Shown piece by piece: positions 24,038 through 36,760 of a DNA stretch of 64,000 bases. This DNA is from Clavelina lepadiformis (Eukaryota > Chordata > Ascidiacea > Aplousobranchia > Clavelinidae). A model generated the notes under the pieces. That model saw only the letters and a list, made by a program, of their open reading frames with translations, was not told the DNA's origin and did not search any database. Both the position numbers and the translations under genes were made by a program. Numbering within the stretch: position 1 is the first letter of the stretch; each line of letters opens with the position of its first letter. Where the stretch lies: assembly GCF_947623445.1 (NCBI RefSeq), contig NC_135246.1:14553856-14617855 (forward strand). The letters are read 5' to 3'.

Positions 24038-25915
24038 CGCAAGTGGTACTGCCACAACCTAAACATGAATTTGAATGAAAGCTACTAAAAAGTGAGGCAA
24101 CTTTGCATAAGCTAAACCCAGCTGATAACATATCTCTTGTTTATACATTTAATTGAATACCAGTACATCTACCAGAATAGAAAGTATGTCGGTTTCCATT
24201 TTTACCGTAAATGAAATTCTATGCAATGAGATAAGCTAGAGGCTACGTATGTGCACTGTGTAAGACTGGGTGTGCAAAAAGCAAGGCTTAGCATGCAAAG
24301 AGAAAAATTGAAGTGTTTCAAGTAGCCTAGACACAAATTCTTATAATTTAAACAGGTAGTAGGCCGCAATATTTGTACTGCATAGCTTTAATGTATAGCC
24401 TACTTGATTTGGTGGGCAGTTAAAAATTACTCATTTATCCACATTCATGGCAGCACGGACTGAATAGCATGACACTTCGCATCACACAAAACGCTGTTAA
24501 AGCATCTGTGGCGTACACTGCCACTTGTCTGTTATTAGGTTATGAAATTTAAGATGTTTGTGTTGTTCGTATTTTCCTGTTGTACTTATGATGTACAGTA
24601 ATTGAAATGCGCCTTGATTGTGTGCGTCGCGCATTCACTACAGATCGAACACATAGCACTGATTACACTCGTGGTAGCAGCATAGGCTACTTCGGGTGAT
24701 TGAACCGATTTAAGCCGCCTGTGAGCTGGGGTGGAGACGCCCTTCTGAGGAGTCAGATATATTAATTATATCGAAGTTAAACCACTTACGGCTACTGTAG
24801 ACAGTTCGGCGGCATACTACGCCTATCAAACCTCTCCGATACGTTACACAATTATAACTTTACCAGGTTTGTTAACATAAACCAGCGCCAACGTATAAGG
24901 TTCAGCGTGTACGTTGATATGATCAGTCTCTTGTGTATGTACCACACTTCCCAGTACGCAATCCACAGACCCTAAACATGTTTTCATTAATTATAATATT
25001 TTGTAGAAATTTACAAACTAATAATCCATGAAGAACCTAAACGTAAAATATTGAAAGAATTAAATTAAAAAAATACAATACTTATACTTAAAGTGTATTG
25101 TCATGCACCAATGAGTAGACAACCCACTCTACATTAGAGTCGTTTGTCTCATTTCAATCAATTCGTTGCGTGTGTAGCGTTCACCACCCTGCCTGCTAGG
25201 TAGCAGCAGGACACCACTTCCATTTGCAGGTAAAGTTATTGTGTTTATCATTTTTCACAGTTTGTATTTCGATTCTGTCTTCTTTTATGCAAGGAGGTAC
25301 ACAGACGTTATTTTGAGACGTCTGAGCGCCTCAAGTTATGCCTGTGCTTTCTCACATATTAGTTTGCCAAAGAAATAATACCAAGCTAGCCGCAGTCGAG
25401 GATCAGGAACAGCTCAACAACATATATGTAGCGTAATGTCTTTCGCTGCGCTATACGTGTTCCTAGTATATAAATGTATAACCGAGTCGGCCCCAGTTTT
25501 CTACGCACAACTCCTCTTACACTTAACCGATGAAAACAATCTTGCTATACAAACGACACCGGCAATGACGTCTATTTCGGCAAAAATTTAACAAAGCGCT
25601 ACATACCGAGTACTCAACTTGCACTAAGTTAAGTGCGTGATATCTCATTACGTGGTGTCGCGAATTCCATCGGACAACAACGAAGAGCCGAAAGGACACC
25701 TATCTTACACACGTATATGTTTTAATGGTTTTCTGCGTTTATTCATAGAGATGTAGCACTATGAACAACTACGATTCTTGAGGCTCTGTGCTTTTGCTTA
25801 GGCGTTTGCTTGACAACAAGCATTTGGGATTTTCTTCTTCTTTTGACGATGTTACTAACCTCATAAGGGATTCCAATTTCAGTTGCATTTTGAGAATAGT
25901 ACGGTTAGGGTATAG
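24038..25915. other. Upstream flank of RECQL; no gene recognised
   Basis: No coding exon could be supported on either strand. A candidate acceptor ends just upstream of the RECQL frame (about 24058), so part of this region may hold a 5' UTR exon and promoter. Sequence is A+T-rich with several TAGGCCTA-like words. Confidence 0.45.
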
Positions 25916-25923
25916 GACTATAG

Positions 25924-26284
25924 CAGGGGTGGGCAACATACGGCCCGCGGGCCGGATCCGGCCCGCGACGGGATTTTGAGCGGCCCGTAGACAGTTTCCG
26001 GTCTTACATGATAATGTGGCCTGCGGCCACATTCTGCCGCAATCCCTGTATTGCGTCACTGAATAAGTCCAAGTTTGCCAACCTGAGAAAGATGGCCATA
26101 AATCTACTTGTTCTGTTCGGGTCTACATACATTTATGAGCAAACATTTTCGACCATGAACATTAATAAGACAAAGCTGCGTTCCAATCTATTCAGGAATC
26201 CGGCCCGCCAAGTACTTCATTTTCTCATATCAGGCCCGCCGACCGAAGAAGTTGCCCGCCGACCGAAGAAGTTGCCCGCCCCTG
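25924..26284 (+). mobile_element. Non-autonomous hAT (Buster-type) element with transposase C-terminal remnant
   Basis: Perfect 8-bp duplications GACTATAG flank the element (25916-25923, 26285-26292). Ends are CAGGGGTGGGCAAC and, complemented, CAGGGGCGGGCAAC. The interior is GC-rich near the ends (CGGCCCGCGGGCCGG) and contains a readable piece of hAT transposase dimerisation region at about 26060-26200 (LRKMAINLLVLFGSTYIYEQ, then TFSTMNINKTKLRS). A 20-bp unit, GCCCGCCGACCGAAGAAGTT, is tandemly duplicated just inside the right end. A deletion derivative. Confidence 0.9.
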
Positions 26285-26292
26285 GACTATAG

Positions 26293-27009
26293 GGTGTTGA
26301 TTTTTTTCGGCAAGTTAAAGTTGTGGGTTGTGACCTCATTTCAACGCCACAAATGTAGATCTCTAGAAAAATCTTTGCGTCGCTGCCTGTATTCACCAGC
26401 TGCCCTGAGGTATCTGTGCGTATAAACATTTTCAAAATCGACTTATTTTTCCTGAGTTTTATACTCAAATCTATTTCTCCCCTAACACAATGCAAGTTTC
26501 AGTCTACTCTACTAAGCCAAATTAAAAAATGCAACGTTTAGTATTAAGGTTTGGTTTATCTTGCAGTTGTCTAGTAAAGTACAATTGGAAATTTTCCATA
26601 AAAACAAAAGTGATGTAAATTGCATTGATAATTTGATAAACTCATACATTTCACGTAGTACAATTTCTAAATGAAAAGTAAGTTGTTTCATGTCGCTACG
26701 TCATTGAGGTATGCTGAAGGAAAACAACAAGTGCCACGTTTGAGGTGGTTATGAGATTAATATGAAAAGAAAAATCGGGTTTGCAGTTTTGTACAATCGA
26801 AGACAAAGCGATAAAACATATCTAATATCCCACAAAGCCTAAAACGAAACAGCAATTGACAAACCAATGCTGTAGCAAATCCGTGATGTAGGAAATGCTA
26901 ATGCTGGAAAATTTATAAGGGAGGTAGTAGGCTACACATAGTAGTTTAAATAAACCTAAGCGATTTCCAGTTAAGCTGGTAACACTAAAATCAGAAATGA
27001 GAATTAAGT
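26293..27009. other. Intergenic, 3' of the PAQR gene
   Basis: No gene recognised. It contains the 3' UTR of the PAQR gene next to 27010; I did not find a clear AATAAA close to the stop. Confidence 0.5.
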
Positions 27010-30000
27010 TCATTTACACTTCGCTTTGCTGCGATCTTTTCTCAGAACGATTGCATAAACCCCAACCACCAAGTTTGTGCTCACCAGTAGAAGAATGTAA
27101 GCGCCCAGTGTTGCTTGCCAAGATATGTTAAAATGTTCTTCACTGAAGTACCTGAATAGAAACATGATGAAATCTAACTTTATTACTACCAGTCAATTTT
27201 GAGCCATATTTGTTTTTGATGATATGGTCAGGGAAAACAAACATATAGAAAAGCAGCCTACCCATCTTTGATGCCTTGCTTGACATCTTCCAGTACATTG
27301 GCAAGTAAGACATTTTGCATGTACATCGCTAATGCCGAAAGCATGTGAAAGAGATTATGGGAATGTCCAATAATGTCGAACTTGCCTAAATTTATTACTT
27401 TCATTTAAATACGGAAAAGCAGATCTCATAAAATATATTTCCAATGTAAGGTAATAGATATGCGCGGAGCTTGTTGCTTTAACCACAGCACAAATGTGTG
27501 TTTACCTGTATACCAACGTTCTGGCAATCTTTGTGTATAAAAGAAAGCTGCTATTATCAAACATAAGGTTGAAAGAAGGAAGGTGAGAGAGTAATCGTGT
27601 CCAATGAAATAACTGGGGTGAGTATGCTCAAAGGAATAAATAAAATATCTAAAAGAATACAAAGTAAGCGTGTCGTGTGCTGCAAACCAAGCAAGCTTAT
27701 CCACAGGTTTATCTATAACATACTTTATATAAACAAACGACAGAATGGCTTGAAATCAAAAATTTGCCTAACAGAAGACAATTATAAAAGTAAAGCGTTG
27801 TGACTAAGTAGTATGTATATGTATGACTATCGCAGGCTACCTGACTACGCAAGGCGTATATACAGTGCCGATCCCAAAGACGTAAGTGACCGTTCGAAAA
27901 CCGGGAATCGGGGAACGACTTGAGTAATCGGAAAAGAGTGTTGCAAAGGTTGCCAGCAGAGAGAAAATACACATAAAAGTTAAGTAATTAACCGCAGTTG
28001 GGCCTGAACAAATATAAAACGAAAATAAAAGCATTATTGACAACTTTCATCTGCATTCTGTAGGTAGCTATTATAGCTACACCTGGCGATGTGTAAGCTC
28101 CATCTTTCAAGCTCGTGTGAATAGATGAATGTTAACCTTAAAAATACTACCACATTCGTCTATTCCTTTGCCTATATCCTAAAACAGTGCAATATTAGTA
28201 TACAAAAAACAACACAAACATGTTTATGTTTGCATTTACCTTGACAATTATGACTCATTGGACATAGGTAGAATTCGAAAGGTATCAAGCAGGATATCCC
28301 GTAGCAATAAATAGCTGCATAGTCAGCTCCGAAACAGGACTTTGAACAAATTGCCGAACAAGAACAAAACGTATGGGCAATCGTGCTGATTAATAAGACT
28401 GCACATACACCTACAAACCAAAACAATTAGTTTTGTGCAGAAAAAATCAGTATGGTAGCGGTTCTTCCTTTTTGGAATGAGGCGAATTTTAAACAATGAA
28501 AAACTATGCGACGGCAACCCATCCTACCCTTCCACGTTTTAAACAGCTGGTTATAGTTAGGATTTTGCTTGCAATTTTTCACACTAGAACACAACCAAAA
28601 ACTACGTAAAAGTACAACCTGCTTCGTAATCTTTAAACAAGATCATTTACTGTTGAAACGGCGTATACACTAATTTTGTAACGCCGTGTACCTTCGTCGT
28701 GATATGCAGTGTACTGTAAATCAGGGCTTCTCAAACTTTTGGGTCACGGACCCCTATTTGTAAATCTGTTGGACCCCAATCTTATGTCGTATCAATTTTT
28801 CTGCCTAACCAACAAGGAAAGATAATACAAACCCAAAAATAAATAACTCTAAATCATGTTTATTGAGAACACTGACAACATCAACGTTTGATGAGATTTC
28901 TTTTTATTGCACAATTTATCAATTCTCGGAGCAATTTTTGACAAGCAAACTCGTAAGTCAGACTCTACGGCAAGTCTGGACCCCCAGTGCAATTATCACT
29001 GACCCCAGTTTAGGAAACCCTGCTGTAAATGACCCGTCGTGGGTTCACTTGTGTATATAGTTGTACGTCATCATAATGTTTGTGTTTTGAGTGCTGGTTC
29101 GTTAAATCGTTAGTCACTTCATCGATAAACTACGTTGTAATTTTGGCTTCTAGATAGTTATACCTCTAGCTATGCTTTGGAAGAAACAGTCACGTTTTAT
29201 GTTAAACCGAAGGTTGAATAATGATCACGTAATCCAGCAGTTTCGTTATAAATTCAAAAGGCAGAATATAGGGTAGCACTCTTTAGGTTAACTTTCATTT
29301 GCTCGACACTTGAGTAGTAGTACACCTGAGGAAGCTGTAGAAAACTTGCGAAAGCTTGTGTCATAAGAAAATATTTATATAAAATATAAAACTTTATACT
29401 CTGCCGAACGTCTGTAGTGGTCCGAGTTATTTTAATGTTATTTATGACGAGTGACAATGCCCCAATAATATCATCTGGCTACGAGAAATTGGTTGGCGAA
29501 CCCTAGGTTAAGAACCCATGCACTATACTGTGAAAATAAAATCACAAATTGATATACATTACTCAACGCATACCTATTCCATGGACATAATAAGGATAGT
29601 TCAAAACGGCAAATGGATCATCTTCACTACGCATGAAGTTGTAAATTCGGTAAACGAAGTAAAGAAATGGTAGAAAGTGTGTCCAGACATTTACACTTTC
29701 ATTATTTGGTGTGAGAATACTAGAAAACAACAGAACAATGTTTAACAATCGTATTCCATTACATGTTTAATGAATATTTAAGTTTAATCACGCAACTATA
29801 ATGAATAAAGCCATACCTTTTTAGGTAATAAATGAACGACGCCCTTTCGTGCCTGTAACCTGTATTAATGAATGGTCTCTTCAAGACATCATCTACTTCA
29901 TCGCAGCACTTGTAATTATAACTAGCAACCCATCGGTTGTATGACAACCTGCCGAAAGGTAGCGATATACTCAACGGTAATTGAATATATTGAAAGAGAA

Positions 30001-30028
30001 GGGCACAATTAAAGATAAGCAACACCAT
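27010..30028 (-). CDS. Progestin and adipoQ receptor family member (membrane progestin receptor-like, class II PAQR)
   Basis: Seven exons: 29817-30028, 29574-29719, 28240-28410, 27841-28003, 27506-27648, 27262-27385, 27010-27151. Every junction keeps phase and the spliced frame is 366 codons, close to the 330-355 of mPRs. Motifs: PFINTGYR and NESVNVWTHFLPFL before the first membrane helix, STIAHTFC with the metal-site His, FGADYAAIYCYG, then DIIGHSHNLFH with the two C-terminal His residues, and a short basic tail (RKDRSKAKCK). The hydrophobic segments fit seven to eight helices. Class II PAQRs (PAQR5-9) respond to progestins at the cell surface; ligand here is unknown. The first exon opens with a hydrophobic stretch, and the ATG at 30028 is the first in-frame ATG available. 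A possible 5' UTR donor lies at 30118-30123. Confidence 0.9.
28722..29022. mobile_element. Short non-autonomous hAT (Buster-type) element
   Basis: Flanked by perfect duplications CTGTAAAT (28714-28721, 29023-29030). Ends are CAGGGCTTCTCAAAC and, complemented, CAGGGTTTCCTAAAC. 301 bp, no coding remnant recognised. It sits in the second intron of the PAQR gene. Confidence 0.85.
29260..29405. repeat. Short inverted-repeat element with CTGAGGAAGC/GCGAAAGC core, copy 1
   Basis: Starts GGCAGAATATA and ends in the near complement (TATACTCTGCC). The middle reads ACACCTGAGGAAGC then TTGCGAAAGCTTGTG, a motif pair common near ends of Penelope-like elements. The same block occurs in reverse orientation at 35881-35985. 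It lies in the second PAQR intron, between exons 28240-28410 and 29574-29719. Confidence 0.5.
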
Positions 30029-31784
30029 TTTCGAATTCAAGGACGTTGATGTAAATCAACAAACTTATTTTCCAGAATAAAATGGCAGGCCTAAAATATT
30101 ATTTTGACTTTTGCTTTACTTACTTCAGTCTCTGGAGAGCATTGACTCTTTTGTCACCGTTTTGATTTTCACATCCAGGTTTGGAACTTGCCAAAAGCTC
30201 AATAGCTGCAGCGTATTTTATCATTACGACATTGGCGTTCGCATTAACTAATCTCTATTTGCACTTTCTGTACTGGCTAAAAGTTTTACTGTAAATAAAG
30301 ACACAAATCTGGTAAACGGTGAACCAAGTATTTTAGTTTGAGTGAGACTCCGCAGACCCTATGTATGTTTGAAAGAAGTACCAGCTTCAAATGAACAAAA
30401 ACCTGTTTCAGTTGCATTGTTTCTCGCTACGTCTGTGGCTTATTAGTCATACTCATAAGCTTTGTTGTTTTTTTCATGCAGTAGATCTAACCAGACTATA
30501 GTTCTAATAGTTGCATTGTCTGACGTTTTCGCTTGGAAAGAACATCACAGATGCAGTTAATTATAATTATTTATTAAATACAAACTGTTTGTTTGCATGG
30601 CCCATCACATTGACGTACCATGATGTCAATTGCCTGCTTCCGCATAATCTCACACGCATTGGGTTAATCCCTAGAACAATATGTATCGTTTATCACCCGA
30701 AATGGTAAAGGGGAAGAGTAGAAGGAAAGTGTATGATCTAGTTCTGTTTCCTTGCTGTTTAGATGGTCGAGCATTGGATAATCTGGAAACCATGCGAACA
30801 AATTTAATTAAGAGTTTGTAGGATATTATAGCAAAAGTTCTTGTCTTGTGACTTGCGCTAGTAAAAGAATTTATGTAACGCTCATGTGAAGAAAAACTAT
30901 AAGAAAAATTGATCAAGAATTTAGAGCTGCTATTCAAAGTTTTTGCGAAAAACCGACTTTTTATTTTAACTAACAAAGAACACGAAGTACTTATCAAAGA
31001 GTCCCATATGTCCACTTCACTAATTCTGATAACTGCGTGACAGAAATTAATGACCAGACCTGACAAGTTGTATATTGTAATTCAACAAAGCTCCACTTTA
31101 TATTTAAAACATCGAAATTTACAGCAACGAATTTCTCTAGCAACACATAAAGCCCAAATCTTTTGGTCCTGGCTACTGGAATAGATTAAGATTGACTTGG
31201 CTGCCGATTATGCGGGGAAACTTCCTCTTTGTACCGCCTTGTGCAGCTCATTTTTAGCTCATTTACAGGTTTTATCTCTGTTTTGCATTCCTAATCTGTT
31301 ATACATGTTGTAAATTATTATTTACAAAAGACGAAGCCATCCTATTTCAATAATAACTACTTATAAATAAATTTTAGTTCTTAGGTAAAGCGAGCATCAG
31401 TCATACTGAGAAACGGACGTGACGTATTGGAAAGCGTGCGTCGCATGTTGCACAAAAGCAAACCATTTATAATGTGACGTTTTCTGTATCATCATGAAAT
31501 GTTAAAGATGAATAAGTGTCGCACAGTAGCCAACAAGACAGTATGCATATATTTAGGCATTTTGCAGTTATACAAACATATAAAGGCTTATACGGCAGCA
31601 CGATATTGTGCCAGTTTTGTACTAAGCGCGTTTATTAATTATCTTTCCTGAACGCTGTATGCTTACTAATAAATATAAACAAAAGCGAAGTTTTGCAAAA
31701 GAAACTCTTAACTCTTAAACAATAACATAAACATATCTATATACGCACATGTCGTATACACTATATGACTATACAGTATACATC
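30029..31784. other. 5' flank of the PAQR gene; no gene recognised
   Basis: A possible 5' UTR exon of the PAQR gene ends at 30124 with donor GTAAGT, but the following intron would be only about 35 bp, so it is doubtful. A 131-codon minus frame at 30671-31066 lacks recognisable motifs. Confidence 0.45.
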
Positions 31785-31792
31785 CTCTAAAT

Positions 31793-32713
31793 CAGGGGTC
31801 GGCAACCTTTTGCTAGTCACGGGCCAAATGTCGAGTGTACAACTCTTTGGCGGGCCGCAATTTTCATTAATACTATAATTCACACTCACTTCAGTATATT
31901 ACGCTACATTGCTGCAATCTCAATCATACCAATCACAAAAAGAGCAAAATATATGTATTCACACTTCAACAACACAGCATTAATGTGACACTTGATGCTG
32001 CTTGCTTTGTGAAAGTTTTTCAACATCTGGTGACAAGTCAGATGAAGCAAGAACCAGAATATTTTCTAAATGCGTGATCTTAGCGTTAAATCGGAAATGC
32101 GTGATCTTAGCTTGCTCTTCGTGAATTACATTGTTGAAAACATATGTTCACATGTGTACGTGCTACCAAACATCGATGCCATTTCTTTTGCATTGTTGGT
32201 CAAGCTGGGATAAAGACCACTTTCAAGAAGGTACTTTTTGTAAAAGTCAAGCAGCGATATGCCCTTTGTATGAAATTTTGCCTTCAATTCGTCACTGCAT
32301 TGCATTTCAATAAGGTCCATTTGAAATTTTTCAGGAATGGTATTGGCGTCCTCTTCAAACGGAGTACTGAATAGCCTGAATTTATTTTGTAGAGAACGAA
32401 TGTCGGAAAAGCGTGAGGAAAATTCAGTAATTAAATTTCTCTTTGTATCTATAACGACTAGTCTACTCTACTCTACAGACAATCTCGTACTTAGTACGAG
32501 ATACTAGTCTACCGCCTTCGCACCAGTTTTATGGCGTAACAATAGACTAGTAAGACGTATTTATGGCGTAACAATACCACAATTTTTTCAAACAGTGCTA
32601 ACACTGCAGTTTGAAACTCAATAAGAAACGGCGGGCCGTATTCTTGTGATAACTAATTAATATATCTTGGGCCGGACGATTTCGCATGGCGGGCCGTAGG
32701 TTGCCGACCCCTG
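31793..32713 (-). mobile_element. hAT (Buster-type) element with broken transposase
   Basis: Perfect duplications CTCTAAAT (31785-31792, 32714-32721) and perfect 16-bp inverted ends CAGGGGTCGGCAACCT. Minus-strand frame 32126-32320 reads part of a hAT transposase C-terminus (MQCSDELKAKF, then YPSLTNNAKEMASMFGSTYT and CEHMFSTM), the segment shared with GTF2IRD2/ZBED-type domesticated hATs. The rest of the transposase is absent or frameshifted, so this 921-bp copy is inactive. A 10-bp-arm palindrome (32482-32502) lies inside. Confidence 0.92.
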
Positions 32714-32721
32714 CTCTAAAT

Positions 32722-35700
32722 CAACATTCCATATGATTAATATGATTAGTTGATTACGTAATGAAGTATATGTTGCAATCGTTTCAGCTTCAATTGTAAA
32801 CAGTTAACTTGCATTTCAGGAGATGCAGAACCAATACATTTTTGTCAATGTATTTTCGTATGTTAACAATCTTAATAACATTTAAGGAAATTAAACTGGT
32901 AAAATTCTCTTTTGAGGAAACCGATGTCACATAGCTTTAAAATTGCAGCACGCAAGTTTTAAACTGAAACAACTCGAACGAACTCCGAATAACTGTACGG
33001 TATATGGGAAAAATAGGTTTTCCTTAAAAAAACTTTTCTGAAAGACAAACGCATCCAACGACTAATGCATGCACGCAAAGCCCTTGGCTAAAGCAAATAC
33101 GTTTGAACGAAGTTGTCGGTTCCTATGAGTCTATATAATAAAATTTCTCTTCAACTTTGTCCTCTTTTGCATTTTCTCAACATTTTGGTTAAATCGAATG
33201 GGAACTGATCGATTGTGTTTAAACCGCTTTTTAGATTGGAAAGGAAAACTGTTACTTTGGAAGAAGAACTTTTTAGAGCTCAAATGACCCAAAACCAAAT
33301 TAATCATTTGAGTTTTGGGATGTCACCGTGCTGACGCACTTGGGCTGCGAACTGTCTGTTACCGTAGGAATCATAAGTTCAAAGATACAAATGTTACAAT
33401 GATTTATGCAATGATAAAGGCTTGCGAGTTGGAAATAAATAACAAAATAATAATGGAAAAATAGTTAACACGAGCTTTTTTTGCCAAAAAAACTATGCAT
33501 TACAAAATATAGTCACAAAGTATTCCATACACAAAAGTACAGTGGTAGACAGCAAAGGCGTTCTGCTATTGTTCTGACACTGGGCCGTTAGCTATAAATT
33601 ATTGTTTGCCCAAGTTCCATTGAGGTGTCACGTCGAGAACACAGGCGACCCACGACAACGGTTTATTGTTGAGCAATCATAACACGAACAAAAGGAATTG
33701 TTACCTGAGATGCTTTATGACAAAGATATGAAATTCTATGATTAAATCGGGTGAAGACATTTAATTTTATAGATATTGAGTAGCTTATGACATTTACCAG
33801 CGAAAACAGTCATCGGCAAACAATGAGCTTTTTCAGATCAAAAGTTAACCATTATGAGTCTTCTTCAGTAACTATTTCTTCGCCTAAATACATACAGGAA
33901 CAAGCTTCACGCAAAGAAAACTGTATTAACAGTAAGAATTTCATATGCGGATGGTTTACTGCGAAAACGGTGATAGTACACAGGACAGTGAAATTTGTCA
34001 CAGAACGCCGTATTGCTTAAAGTATTAATGAGGTTGTTTGGTGAGAAGGCAGTAGGCGGTTAACTCGGTACACAAAAAGCGATTAATTGTGTAACAAAAC
34101 AGTACTTGAAATTTTTCACTTCAAAGTGACGTATTAGCACAAAGCTATTTTGTAGTTGTAGTACCATTGTTAAGTCTTTCTCGAAAAGAGTGTCATCATC
34201 GAACAGAAATTATAAGGATGTGTCCTCAACTTGAACCAATAACGATGTAGGCCTATATAACATAATTTGAGCTGGTGCTTCAAGCTTATGTTTACATTGG
34301 GCTTTAATGACCACGCCACTCTTCGTATATAGATTTAGTTAACAACAGCCTTTCACGCTTCACGACGCTTGCTATGGAACCTTGGCAATACTTTCACGTC
34401 AAAGTAAAGTTGTAAAATCTGTTAAATACAGCTTAAGGGTGTTTTTAAATAAATGGAACAGCTGTAAGTTAGAGACAATGATGCTTAAGTTAAACACTTT
34501 AGCAAGAATCGGTACTAACTGGTCAGAGCGGCAGTTACAGTATGAGGTGAAAAGATGAACAATATAATGTCAACAATGTTACGGTACCTACATTATACTT
34601 ATAAGTTCCTGGCTTACACTTTACAAGCAATAGTAATTTATTTTGGTTCATACCAGGTACATTACTGTAAATAAAAAAGGTTGCAAATTGGAAGAAGGTT
34701 GTTTTCAGTAGTTTTGCGTTTGTATTCCTAAAAGGATCCTGTGAAGACTACTTTGGCCGAAGACTAACATGGTTCAACACTTAGAGTAAGTATTGCTGAA
34801 TGCTTATTGATGCTTCGTTTGGTAGCAGATTTGTAGTAGTATTGTGCTATGATATGCATCCGCGCGGTAGCGCCTGTGATCCAGAGCAAATATGCAAATC
34901 ATTGAAATCAACTCTCAAGAACAGAGATTCCCAATCTGGGGTCCGTGGAAAGATTTCAGGGACTCCACGAACGTCATAATAAAGTTTCAGAAATAAATTA
35001 AAATAAAGTTTATGTATTTTATTTATTTATTTATTCATTTTATATTTTGTTCTGTTATAGTGGCCTGTTTCAGTGGTGAGGTAAACAAGGTTTAAAATTG
35101 GTTTCTTATCTATTTAGTAACCTTAAACTTCATTATGACATCATAATTCCTAACAATCTTGAGTATTGTGCAGCCAAATGCTAGATGCACACCAGGCTGT
35201 ATGACGCAAACGGGTCTTTTGTATTGCAAAGGTAACGCATGACAGTAAAATATTTTGAAAGCTTATTATGATTTGGTAGAAGATTTGCTGTGGTATTGCA
35301 ACGATAATGCATTACGATCGACTAGCCAAAATTAAGCTATGGGTTACTTCGGGAAATCCTTTACGTGATGTTCCTAACAGTTCAAATATTTTTTTAAAAA
35401 TTTGCGTAAACAGAAAAAACTTGCCTTGAAAAAACCACTGCCTTGGTGTGCATTTTTTAAACAGTATTGTTTCAGTGATTTTTAACTTTCTGTGGTACAT
35501 TCACTCTTTTTGGACTTTGTCAAAATCTATTGACACCCAAAAAGTAAAGCATGCCTAATAAACGTATGTGCATACAGATTAATTACATTCGTCCAATTTC
35601 TGACTTTGTGGTAGGCTAAATGTTTAAAGCTGAAACAAAACATTGCATAGCTATTTTCTATATTATGACGATGTAAACGTCACAAAAAGCAAATTGGCTC

Positions 35701-36760
35701 ACATGATCCAATTTTAGACACTTCTATCGGCGTTGGTTTTGATATATACATTCATCAGTTTGATTCCATTCACTGTTAATAGTGTTTCATTTAGCCTGGG
35801 GTGAACAGTTCAACCGGTTAAGAAACACTGTTGATGTTGTCTGAACCGTGTTAACCAAATATTAAAGTAAAACAAAAAACAGGATATAGTTTGGCACTCT
35901 GAAGGTTAACTTTATTTATATTTTTCTACACGAGCTTTCGCAAACATAAGCTTGCTTCTTCAGGTGTACCGCGAAATGGCCAAAGAAACGCTGTAGTTGT
36001 ACTGTTTATGGATTAGTAAGAAATGTAACAATTAACTCGTCATTGTTACCAAATAATTCGATATCACAAAGCGATTGTCGTCAGAAAATATATTGCTGCG
36101 CCCAATACGCTATAACAGCTATACAAAACATTCTTTTGATCGCCTTTGTTATACTGTATCTTGTCTCTTCATAGTGTATATTCGTAAATTCTTGACATAA
36201 TTTTGTGCCTATTTTAGAAATATAATCCGCTAATGTCGCAAGGCGTTCAGTTTATGTTTAAATCTAGGTCGTGCGAGGTCTAGTACAGCGACTGTACCCG
36301 TTTTTAGCAAACAATGGCGAAGCCATATAATGTCAACACACGGAACAACGGAAGGACTGGGTCTCGGTATCAGTCCATTGTGTCTTTAAACTGGTTTTCT
36401 GTTCAGCCTAAAGTCTTTGTGGCGAATATGGCGTACTATAAACACTTTAGAGACTTTAAAGGGCATTAATGTTTGCGGTTTATAAGAATTTTGAATTTTT
36501 GGCTACTGTTACGGTTTAGGATAATGCTGCTTCAGGTTAATGCAGAACAGCAAAGATTTTTGAGTCACTATTTAACACATTGTTACAAAACAGAAGCAGT
36601 TCCATACAACAAATGCGGTATCAAACTCTAATATAACCACACTAAACATCATGCGGTTAGGGTAGGTTTTAAGAAGCTTTGGGGCGTAGGCCTCCCCAAA
36701 ATAACTAGGAACCCGTAGTACCACCATACTTGATGAAACTGCTAAGATTACTCGGATCAG
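32722..36760. other. Intergenic, no gene recognised; scattered repeats
   Basis: Only short frames without motifs. Around 34922 the sequence AGATTCCCAATCTGGGGTCC resembles one end of a hAT element, but I could not find the matching end. A TTTA/TTTAT-rich run lies near 35018-35040. The inverted-motif repeat copy 2 is at 35881-35985. Confidence 0.5.
35881..35985. repeat. Repeat with GAGCTTTCGC/GCTTCTTCAGGTGTAC core, copy 2
   Basis: Shares GCACTCT, AGGTTAACTTT and the CTGAAGAAGC/GCGAAAGC pair with 29260-29405, with the core in the opposite orientation. Likely ends of the same element family, possibly Penelope-like. Confidence 0.45.

Noticed and set aside
24038..24055. Longer RECQL start reading VAVPLA before the chosen ATG
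   Set aside because: The extension begins with GTG, not ATG, and directly follows an acceptor-like sequence, so it is more likely 5' UTR.
30671..31066. 131-codon minus-strand frame
   Set aside because: Ser/Phe/Lys-rich with no motif; typical of A+T-rich noncoding sequence.
34922..35300. Possible further hAT element (AGATTCCCAATCTGGGGTCC)
   Set aside because: Only one end looks like a hAT terminus; no matching right end or duplication could be found.
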